A stretch of DNA of 10,383 nucleotides from Candidatus Methylomirabilota bacterium (GTDB lineage: Bacteria; Methylomirabilota; Methylomirabilia; Methylomirabilales; Methylomirabilaceae): the NCBI GenBank assembly GCA_028869615.1, contig JAGWRQ010000062.1, forward strand, positions 1-10,383, given 5' to 3'. Numbering within the stretch: position 1 is the stretch's first letter; each line of letters starts with the position of its first letter. The position numbers and the translations under genes were made by a program. The notes beneath the pieces were generated by a model. The model ran no database searches. It was given only the letters and a program-made list of their open reading frames with translations, and was not told where the DNA came from. This document shows, piece by piece, positions 5,205-10,383 of the stretch.

Positions 5205-5941
5205 TCATTGATGCCTCGCTTCTTTATCGACATAGCCTCTCCTGTTGCGTAAGTCCGATTGACTCCTGATCGAGAACCGCTCGCTGACCAGGTCTTAAGA
5301 GCGGCGATTTTCTCCATAATTATTTGGCTGAATATCACGGCTTGACCCTGTGCCTTCTCCACCTCTTCCTCGGCAAACCGACATGGCGCCCCGAATTGCA
5401 CCGTGATGCGATTCGGTCTGGGGAGCCATGCGCCTCTGGGGAATACCTTCTCTGTGCCCCGATGAAACACTGGAATCACTGGCGCGCCCGTTCGCGCAGC
5501 AATCAGTCCAATCCCCGGCTTGGCGGGCCGCAAGTCGATTCCATCTCCTCGCGTCCCTTCCGGAAAGATTGCAACGATCTCCCCTGCTTTCAGAAGCGAG
5601 TTTGCCCGCTTCAACGCCTGTCGGTCGATTCGGTCCCGATTGACCGGAAAAGCGCCGAACTTCCGAATCAGCCAACCAAATAACCGGAAACGGAACAGCT
5701 CCTGCTTGGCCATGAAACGGACTGGACGACGCATCACGATCCCGATGATGATTGGATCGATATAGCTCACGTGATTCGCCGCCAGGATCGCCGGTCCCGT
5801 ACGGGGAATAAACTCCTGTCCCTCGACATGAAGACGGAACGCGATCTTTGCGATGCCAAGGCATAAAAGACGAGCCGTACTGAAGGCGCAGCGAGTAACC
5901 GCCTTTTTGAGAGCAAGATCCCGAAAAAACCCAATTCTCAT
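5195..5941 (-). CDS. plsC: 1-acyl-sn-glycerol-3-phosphate acyltransferase (PlsC family, 248 aa)
   Basis: The family acylates lysophosphatidic acid to phosphatidic acid at the inner membrane. Acyltransferase motif I is NHVSYID (catalytic H57 and D62, HX4D). Motif II-like GAFPVNRD is at 96-103, motif III FPEGTR at 126-131, and APVIPV (153-158) is motif IV-like. A hydrophobic N-terminal segment (about 18-36) suggests membrane association. The roughly 40-residue C-terminal tail is basic and poorly conserved. The start is ATG 5941 with AGAGGG (5960-5955) 13 bases upstream, rather far. It lies 45 bases after cmk and 39 before rpsA; a plsC between cmk and rpsA is a recurring bacterial arrangement. 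The exact acyl-donor and acceptor specificity within the PlsC superfamily is not determined by sequence. Confidence 0.93.
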   Translation of the reverse strand: MRIGFFRDLALKKAVTRCAFSTARLLCLGIAKIAFRLHVEGQEFIPRTGPAILAANHVSYIDPIIIGIVMRRPVRFMAKQELFRFRLFGWLIRKFGAFPVNRDRIDRQALKRANSLLKAGEIVAIFPEGTRGDGIDLRPAKPGIGLIAARTGAPVIPVFHRGTEKVFPRGAWLPRPNRITVQFGAPCRFAEEEVEKAQGQAVIFSQIIMEKIAALKTWSASGSRSGVNRTYATGEAMSIKKRGINEPT

Positions 5942-5986
5942 AATATCGAACTATCCCTCTGAAACGCAAGAAAAAATTCAGAGCAC

Positions 5987-6688
5987 TTACGTGGAGCCTT
6001 TTGAGGCGGCCGTCTTCCGTCGAATCTCCTCTTCCATCGCATCGACCACCTGAGACACAGGTAAATCGCTTGTATCAATCGTAACGGCCTCGTCAGCTTT
6101 TCGTAGCGGCGAGGCGCGTCTGCCCATATCTCTTGCATCCCGCAACGTAATTTCTTCGGCAAGTTCGTCCATCTTGCGGGTTGCACCGGCAGCCTGCGTC
6201 TCGAGATAGCGACGTTTCGTCCGTACCTCTACACGAGCCGTGAGATAGAATTTCAGATCGGCGTCTGGAAAGACCACCGTGCCAATATCCCGCCCGTCCA
6301 TGACGACCCCTCCCTGCGCCGCCATGTGTCGCTGGTGCGTCACCATCACAGAACGAACGCTCGGGTGGGTAGAGATTTTCGAAGTTGCCTGTTCTACTTC
6401 GCGTTCCCTGATCTGTCGGCTGACCTCCTGTCCATCGACAAGAATCAGTTCCCGATCACCGGCAGGCTCGATGACAATAGAGGTTTCATCGGCCAGTCGC
6501 CGCAGGCTTTGTTCATCGTCCAGGTCAAGACCTGCCCGCAGCGCCTTCCACGACAGCGCGCGATACATGGCCCCGCTGTCGATATACCGATATCCCAGCC
6601 GCTTGGCAAGCAGGCGAGCCGCCGTGCTTTTTCCTGCTCCTACGGGCCCGTCGATTGCAATAATAAGGCCGTCCGTCGTTCTACTCAA
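5987..6688 (-). CDS. cmk: cytidylate kinase (233 aa)
   Basis: The enzyme phosphorylates CMP/dCMP to the diphosphate with ATP. The P-loop GPVGAGKST (14-22) follows the beta strand LIIAIDG. DSGAMYRA (37-44) is the family's nucleotide-binding segment. DGRDIGTVVFPDADLKFYLTA (131-151) is the strongly conserved CMP-kinase block, and RDARDMGRRASPL (183-195) is the lid/catalytic arginine region. The length is typical. The start is UUG at 6688: GGAGGG (6705-6700) lies 11 bases upstream, an in-frame TAG lies shortly upstream, and no ATG occurs before the conserved strand. It is the first gene of the cmk-plsC-rpsA-sppA-ihfB run. A 187-base gap (6689-6875) separates it from aroA, in which I see no gene and no convincing promoter, only a small inverted repeat. 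Confidence 0.96.
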   Translation of the reverse strand: MSRTTDGLIIAIDGPVGAGKSTAARLLAKRLGYRYIDSGAMYRALSWKALRAGLDLDDEQSLRRLADETSIVIEPAGDRELILVDGQEVSRQIREREVEQATSKISTHPSVRSVMVTHQRHMAAQGGVVMDGRDIGTVVFPDADLKFYLTARVEVRTKRRYLETQAAGATRKMDELAEEITLRDARDMGRRASPLRKADEAVTIDTSDLPVSQVVDAMEEEIRRKTAASKGST

Positions 6689-6806
6689 CTGGTCGTTATC
6701 CCTCCAACGCTATGCTGCCTGTGCGCCCAACATCTGCACGATTCCAGTGACCTGCGTCATACCCAGAACCGAGCAGATCAAGGACGCAGGGAGAAGCCGA
6801 CCGGAG

Positions 6807-6821
6807 CGTACGGGTTGTACG
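6807..6821 (-). repeat. small inverted repeat in the aroA-cmk gap
   Basis: CGTAC and GTACG flank a 5-base loop in the 187-base gap. The stem is short, with no T run, so it is not called a terminator. The rest of the gap (6689-6875) shows no supported feature beyond the cmk SD. Confidence 0.3.
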
Positions 6822-6875
6822 TGCGGATCAGCGACGACCCGAGGACGCCGATATGCGACGGTTATCGATATGGCG

Positions 6876-8204
6876 TTAGACCTCCAAGGGAACGGCTGCC
6901 CCTGGCAGGATGGTATCCAACCGGGTCCAGAAATCCGGGAATGAGCTGCCGACACAGGATGGATCGGAGATGGTGGTGCTCCCTCTTGCCGCCAAGCCCG
7001 CCACGGCCAACGCCATCGCTATCCGATGATCTCCCCAACTGTTGCAGTGACATCCGGATAGTGAAGCGCTTCCCTGAATCACCATACCATCATGGCGTTG
7101 TTCAATCTGTACGCCAAACCGACGAAGCTCTTGGTCAAGAGCGGCAAGCCGGTTCACCTCCTTGACCCGGAGTTCGGCCGCATCCCGTATGGTGGTGGCG
7201 CCCGTAGCGAGCGCCGCAGCCACCGCAAACACCGGGATCTCGTCGAGCATCCGGGGGATCAGGGCCCCGACTACCTCGGTCCCGTGCAGCGCTTGGCTCC
7301 TGACATGGAGGTCGGCAACCGGCTCACCGGAGATGATACGCCTTCGGCTGACCTCAATCACCGCACCCATCGACTGCAGCGCATCTAACAGGCCGGTTCG
7401 AGTCGGATTGATGCCCACCCCTCGCAAAGTCAGCTCTGACCCAGGGATCACCAGGGCCGCGACGAGGAAGAAGGCGGCCGCTGAAAAATCGCCCGGAATG
7501 GCGATCTGGAACGCCGGGATCGTCTTGACGCCACTGACTCGGAGACGTAAACCGTTGCGGTGGATCGGTATACCGATCGCTTCGAACATCCGCTCCGTAT
7601 GATCACGCGAGAGGGATGGCTCGGTGACCGTCGTCTCTCCTTCGGCAAAAAGACCGGCCAACAGGATCGCGGACTTAACCTGGGCGCTGGCGATCGGGCT
7701 GACATAGTCGATCGCCCTCAGATGCGTGCCCTTGATGGCGAGGGGTGGGAAGTTGCCGCCGTCACGACCGAGAATGGTGGCCCCCATCGATCTCAGCGGC
7801 ATGGCAACCCTGGCCATCGGCCGTGCGCGCAGATACCGGTCGCCCGTCAGCACGGAAAAGAACGGCTGCGCCGCCAGTACCCCCGCCAGGAGCCTCATCG
7901 TCGTTCCGGAATTCCCAAGATCTAGAACCTCCTCCGGCTCCTTCAATCCGCCCAGCCCGCATCCGCGAATCCGCAGTCGATCGTTGCCCAACTCTTCAAC
8001 CGTGATGCCCATGGTTCCAAACGCTTTGGCGGTGTCGCGACAGTCATGGCTTCGAAGCGCGCCGGTAATCTCCGTGACCCCATCAGCCAGTGACCCCAGG
8101 ATGATCGCGCGATGAGTGATCGACTTATCGCCTGGAAGAGTCAGTTCACCCTTCAACGGACCGATGGGATCGACCCGCATTCGTTCTACACTGTTCTTGA
8201 GCAT
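6876..8204 (-). CDS. aroA: 3-phosphoshikimate 1-carboxyvinyltransferase (EPSP synthase), class II-type motifs (442 aa)
   Basis: The enzyme transfers enolpyruvyl from PEP to shikimate-3-phosphate in aromatic amino acid synthesis. LPGDKSITHRA (23-33), LGNSGTTMRLLAG (96-108), SAQVK (173-177), SRDHTE (199-204), INPTRTG (265-271), RMLDEIPVFAVAA (318-330), RVKEVNRL (346-353) and WGDHRIAMALAVAGL (390-404) occur in order. GDKS, SAQ.K, R.H.E and N.TR are the four motifs used to define class II enzymes, the group that includes naturally glyphosate-tolerant members. The usual RVKESDRL reads RVKEVNRL here. ATG 8204 overlaps the end of miaA by 19 bases and lacks a clear SD. ATG 8180 (5 bases after the miaA stop) would give MRVDPIGPLKGEL, closer to typical starts, and is a real alternative. 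Coupling to miaA translation is likely. Confidence 0.95.
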   Translation of the reverse strand: MLKNSVERMRVDPIGPLKGELTLPGDKSITHRAIILGSLADGVTEITGALRSHDCRDTAKAFGTMGITVEELGNDRLRIRGCGLGGLKEPEEVLDLGNSGTTMRLLAGVLAAQPFFSVLTGDRYLRARPMARVAMPLRSMGATILGRDGGNFPPLAIKGTHLRAIDYVSPIASAQVKSAILLAGLFAEGETTVTEPSLSRDHTERMFEAIGIPIHRNGLRLRVSGVKTIPAFQIAIPGDFSAAAFFLVAALVIPGSELTLRGVGINPTRTGLLDALQSMGAVIEVSRRRIISGEPVADLHVRSQALHGTEVVGALIPRMLDEIPVFAVAAALATGATTIRDAAELRVKEVNRLAALDQELRRFGVQIEQRHDGMVIQGSASLSGCHCNSWGDHRIAMALAVAGLAARGSTTISDPSCVGSSFPDFWTRLDTILPGAAVPLEV

Positions 8205-9139
8205 GTCGTCTCAATTCGTTCGGAGAGCAAGCGGAGCATACGTTCGCTGACCGCCGATCCCTCCACCGGCAGCCACTCGATCTCATCTTGGTGACGGAAC
8301 CAGGTGAGCTGACGTTTGGCATACCGCCGTGTATCGCGCTTGAACGAAGCGACCGCGTTCTCAAGACTGATCTGCCCTTTCAGGTGCGCGATTATATGAC
8401 GGTACCCGATGGCTCGTAGAGGCCTTAGTGTTTCGCGGTAGCCCCGATCAAGCAGGCTCCGGACCTCACGCAGCAATCCTTGCGCCATCATCGTCTCTAC
8501 TCTCGCATCAATCCGTTGGTACAGTTCCTGTCGATTCCGCTCAAGGCCGAATCTCAACACTGGCCCGGAGACCGGTTTATAGTTGCGGCGCCCCTCTACC
8601 CTGAGGGTCGAGATGGGACGACCACTCACGGTTGCAACTTCAAGCGCCCGCACGATTCGAAAGAGGTCATTGGGATGGATCGCCACAGCCGCCTCGGGAT
8701 CGACGACCTCGAGCCGCCGGTGTAGAGTCGCGGAGCCCACTTGCGCCGCCTCCTGATATAGTGTCTCTCTGAGTGGGGTCATCTCCCCCGGTCCGTCAAA
8801 CAGGCCGTAGAAGAGCGCGCGGACATAGAGGCCGGTTCCGCCTACTACGATCGGAAGACGTCCACGAGCGCGGATGTCGACGATGGCGGCAGAAGCCAGC
8901 CTCACATAATCGGCTGCCGTGAAGGGCTGGTCAGGCTCGACGAGGTCCAGAAGATGATGAGGAATACGCCGTCGCTCGTCAACGCTCGGCTTCGCAGTCC
9001 CGATGTCGAGATCGCGGTAGACCTGCATCGAGTCGGCTGCAACGATTTCGCCCCCCACCCTCTCCGCCAGGGCGAGAGCCAACGACGACTTCCCGGACGC
9101 AGTCGGACCCACCAGCACAATAAGCGGCACAGGGCTCAA
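8186..9139 (-). CDS. miaA: tRNA dimethylallyltransferase (317 aa)
   Basis: MiaA adds a dimethylallyl group to N6 of A37 in tRNAs reading U-starting codons. From the chosen UUG start the protein begins MSPVPLIVLV and the P-loop GPTASGKS is at 11-18. ADSMQVYRDLDIGTAKP (35-51), PHHLLD (60-65), GGTGLY (100-105), NDLFRIVRALEV and the LRPLRAIGYR block follow in family order. The start rests on AAGGAGGT (9156-9149), a full SD complement 9 bases ahead of UUG 9139. Upstream in-frame starts (ATG 9163, GTG 9202) extend into sequence holding the SD and a promoter-like TATAAT and give non-family residues. The length then matches typical MiaA. The C-terminus overlaps aroA. No hfq neighbour, the common partner in gamma-proteobacteria, is present in the window. 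Confidence 0.95.
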   Translation of the reverse strand: MSPVPLIVLVGPTASGKSSLALALAERVGGEIVAADSMQVYRDLDIGTAKPSVDERRRIPHHLLDLVEPDQPFTAADYVRLASAAIVDIRARGRLPIVVGGTGLYVRALFYGLFDGPGEMTPLRETLYQEAAQVGSATLHRRLEVVDPEAAVAIHPNDLFRIVRALEVATVSGRPISTLRVEGRRNYKPVSGPVLRFGLERNRQELYQRIDARVETMMAQGLLREVRSLLDRGYRETLRPLRAIGYRHIIAHLKGQISLENAVASFKRDTRRYAKRQLTWFRHQDEIEWLPVEGSAVSERMLRLLSERIETTCSRTV

Positions 9140-9148
9140 GAGATTACT

Positions 9149-9156
9149 ACCTCCTT
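9149..9156 (-). promoter_or_regulatory. full Shine-Dalgarno deciding a UUG start for miaA
   Basis: The - strand AAGGAGGT complements the anti-SD over 8 bases and lies 9 bases from TTG 9139. It is inside the coding frame if ATG 9163 were used, which argues strongly for the UUG. Confidence 0.75.
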
Positions 9157-9181
9157 CAGACATATGATCTACCTGTAAGTA

Positions 9182-9187
9182 ATTATA
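9182..9187 (-). promoter_or_regulatory. -10 hexamer of a possible miaA promoter
   Basis: The - strand has a perfect TATAAT within GTATATAATTAC. A start 7 or so bases downstream would give a leader of about 35 bases carrying the miaA SD. No good -35 hexamer is seen 16-18 bases upstream, so a promoter is likely but not certain. Confidence 0.45.
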
Positions 9188-9214
9188 TACCACACCCAGC
9201 ACCCTCTTGTATCT

Positions 9215-9243
9215 GAAGCTGATAGCTGAGCGCTGAACGCTTC
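9215..9243 (-). repeat. GCTGA-iterated inverted repeat at the end of metF
   Basis: GAAGC (9215-9219) and GCTTC (9239-9243) bracket a stretch in which the pentamer GCTGA occurs three times (9218, 9225, 9232) on the + strand. It overlaps the metF stop (9244-9242). It can fold as a 5-bp stem with a long loop and has no following T run on the - strand, so it looks more like a small interspersed intergenic repeat than a terminator. Whether copies exist elsewhere cannot be seen here. Confidence 0.4.
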
Positions 9244-10114
9244 ACCTTGGCAGCTTCAATGCCTGTAGGATCCGGAAGGTCGCTTCAGCTTTATTGAGGA
9301 GATAAAAGTGTAGGCCAGGGATACCTGCGTCAAGCAGTTCGCGGCATTGTCCGATGGCGTATCGTACCCCTACGTCCACTTGCCCATCAGGGTCATCCCG
9401 ATACGCCTCCAGCTCAGCGAGGAACGATGCCGGTATCTTGGCCCCGCACATGGATGTAATACGCTGAACCTGGCCCAAGTTGACGACCGGCAGGATACCT
9501 GGAATCAGAGGCGCTGCAATTCCGGCCTCTTCGTAACGCCTGCGAAAGTCAAAGAAATCGCGATTGTCATAAAAGAGCTGCGTGATCACTGCATCGGCGC
9601 CCGCATTCACCTTCCGCTTCAAGTTCGCTAAATCGACTGCAGGGCTTGGCGCTTCCTGATGCGTTTCGGGATAGCCGGCGACGGCAATGCTAAAGCGGGG
9701 GAACTCCTGCCGAATCATCGCCACCAATTCATTGGCATACGCAAACCCGCCCTCTGGTTTTTTGAACTCTGCCTGCCCCTTTGGAGGATCGCCGCGCAAG
9801 GCGACGATATTCTCAATGCCCAGATCGGCGGCCTCCTTCAACCACTGCCGAATCTCCTCCACGGTCGATCCCACGCAGGTCCGGTGAGCTGCTGTCGTCA
9901 CGCCAAACGTCTTACTGATCTTTGCAGTCAGCTCTAGGGTTTTTTCCTGAATCGATCCTGCGGCGCCATAGGTGCATGACACGAAGGAAGGGCGATACAC
10001 CATCAGGGCTTCGAGGGCAGCGAACAACTGGGGATTCCCGGCCTCAGACTTGGGGGGGAAGATCTCGAAGGAAAGTCCAAACTTGCCTTTGCCGTACACG
10101 TCGACGATCTTCAT
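9242..10114 (-). CDS. metF: 5,10-methylenetetrahydrofolate reductase (290 aa)
   Basis: The flavoenzyme reduces methylene-THF to methyl-THF for methionine synthesis (or runs in C1 pathways). FGLSFEIFPPKS (12-23) carries the catalytic glutamate E17. PSFVSCTYGAAGS (42-54), AAHRTC (75-80) and VALRGDPPKG (104-113, with D109 at the flavin-contacting aspartate position) are followed by SIAVAGYPETHQEA, DLANLKRKVNAGADAVITQLFYD, PGILPV and PGLHFYLLNKAEAT, collinear with E. coli MetF at similar length. ATG 10114 is chosen because MKIVDVYGKGKFGLSFE has a normal short lead-in; an in-frame GTG at 10141 would add nine Trp/Arg-rich residues. Neither has a strong SD. It is upstream of miaA with a 102-bp gap containing a separate -10-like element, so it may be its own transcription unit. 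Confidence 0.96.
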   Translation of the reverse strand: MKIVDVYGKGKFGLSFEIFPPKSEAGNPQLFAALEALMVYRPSFVSCTYGAAGSIQEKTLELTAKISKTFGVTTAAHRTCVGSTVEEIRQWLKEAADLGIENIVALRGDPPKGQAEFKKPEGGFAYANELVAMIRQEFPRFSIAVAGYPETHQEAPSPAVDLANLKRKVNAGADAVITQLFYDNRDFFDFRRRYEEAGIAAPLIPGILPVVNLGQVQRITSMCGAKIPASFLAELEAYRDDPDGQVDVGVRYAIGQCRELLDAGIPGLHFYLLNKAEATFRILQALKLPR

Positions 10115-10236
10115 CCGTCTCAGCCACCATTCCTGCGCCACTGTCTGCGCTCAAGCGACCACGCGTGAAGAAACGCAACGGCAGCCAACACCATGCGGGT
10201 GGGCCAATGATTGTCAGAGGGCGCCAAATACAAAGA

Positions 10237-10266
10237 CCCTCGCCTCCGTCCGTCCATCTGCGAGGG
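10237..10266 (-). terminator. probable Rho-independent-like terminator upstream of metF
   Basis: On the - strand CCCTCGC (10266-10260 complement) and GCGAGGG form a perfect 7-bp G/C-rich stem with a 16-base loop, followed by the T-rich TCTTTGTATTT. It begins one base after the TAG of the partial frame at 10268. The large loop and the interrupted T tract make it moderate rather than strong. Between it and metF (10115-10236) I see no clear promoter. Confidence 0.5.
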
Positions 10267-10267
10267 C

Positions 10268-10383
10268 CTATCGTATCCTATCGGTTGTGCGAATAAGGCG
10301 TTGACCTGAGCGTCGTGACGTCTCCCTTGACTCCATTGAGGCTCTGGTTAATGTGTCCCTGGTTTCTTGATCCAGGTCATCAT
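10268..10383 (-). CDS. possible C-terminal end of an upstream gene (partial, unidentified)
   Basis: Entering from the right edge, one - strand frame is open for 37 codons to TAG 10270-10268. It reads DDLDQETRDTLTRASMESRE followed by a T/S/R-rich tail ending TTDRIR. It is polar and low in hydrophobics, so it could be a flexible tail or chance. The support is positional: the stop is directly followed by the terminator-like hairpin at 10266-10237. No family is recognised. Confidence 0.35.
   Translation of the reverse strand, partial: DDLDQETRDTLTRASMESRETSRRSGQRLIRTTDRIR

Noticed and set aside
6710..6875. A - strand frame through the aroA-cmk gap ending in a small hydrophobic stretch.
   Set aside because: It continues from out-of-frame aroA sequence, has no start with an SD inside the gap, and no recognisable motif.
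10123..10194. A 23-residue frame (MVLAAVAFLHAW...) just upstream of metF, considered as a leader peptide.
   Set aside because: There is no Shine-Dalgarno and no methionine-codon run or attenuator structure linked to it.

Overview
The window looks like a chromosomal segment of a Gram-negative-type bacterium of moderately high GC content. It encodes an IHF-beta-type DNA-bending protein, a six-repeat ribosomal protein S1 and a bacterial SppA. Gene content and order are compatible with candidate phylum NC10 (Methylomirabilis-like) or a deep proteobacterial-type lineage, but that placement is an impression and cannot be verified from the sequence alone.

Positions 1-742 differ from the rest. A possible gene end at 2-55 is followed by a compact two-gene unit on the + strand: an unknown 81-aa protein that may be SH3-like, and an 88-aa DUF4177-like protein. 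The unit is bounded by two 31-bp direct repeats (97-127 and 701-731, 28/31 identical). The right copy continues into a sequence organised like a XerC/XerD dif site (715-742). The left copy keeps the XerC-like arm and the central hexamer but has a degenerate XerD arm, and the repeat stops exactly at the central region/XerD-arm boundary. This is the architecture expected of a very small element integrated by Xer recombination at the replication terminus. It is the most interesting part of the window.

Every confident gene to the right of the dif candidate (880-10114) is on the - strand, the direction expected if a replication fork runs leftward toward dif. Hand counts of G and C on the + strand also change sign across the site (72 G/29 C at 181-360, 6 G/22 C at 901-960).

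The - strand genes, in transcription order from the right, are as follows. An upstream gene may end at 10268, followed by a terminator-like hairpin. Next is metF (methylenetetrahydrofolate reductase). Then comes a run of miaA (tRNA dimethylallyltransferase), aroA (class II-type EPSP synthase), cmk (cytidylate kinase), plsC (acylglycerolphosphate acyltransferase), rpsA (ribosomal protein S1), sppA (signal peptide peptidase) and ihfB-type IHF. A 317-bp gap holds an orphan 56-codon gene fragment and a promoter region. Last come a HIT-family hydrolase and a DUF151 bifunctional-nuclease-family gene. The cmk-plsC-rpsA-sppA-ihfB block has short gaps and looks like one housekeeping operon joining nucleotide, lipid, translation and nucleoid functions. 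miaA and aroA abut or overlap upstream of it.

Apart from the terminus cassette, the coding content is ordinary housekeeping. Smaller curiosities are the orphan fragment at 2034-2204, a third XerC-arm-like sequence at 1978-1988, a hairpin just ahead of the rpsA ribosome-binding site, and UUG starts backed by strong Shine-Dalgarno sequences for miaA and cmk.
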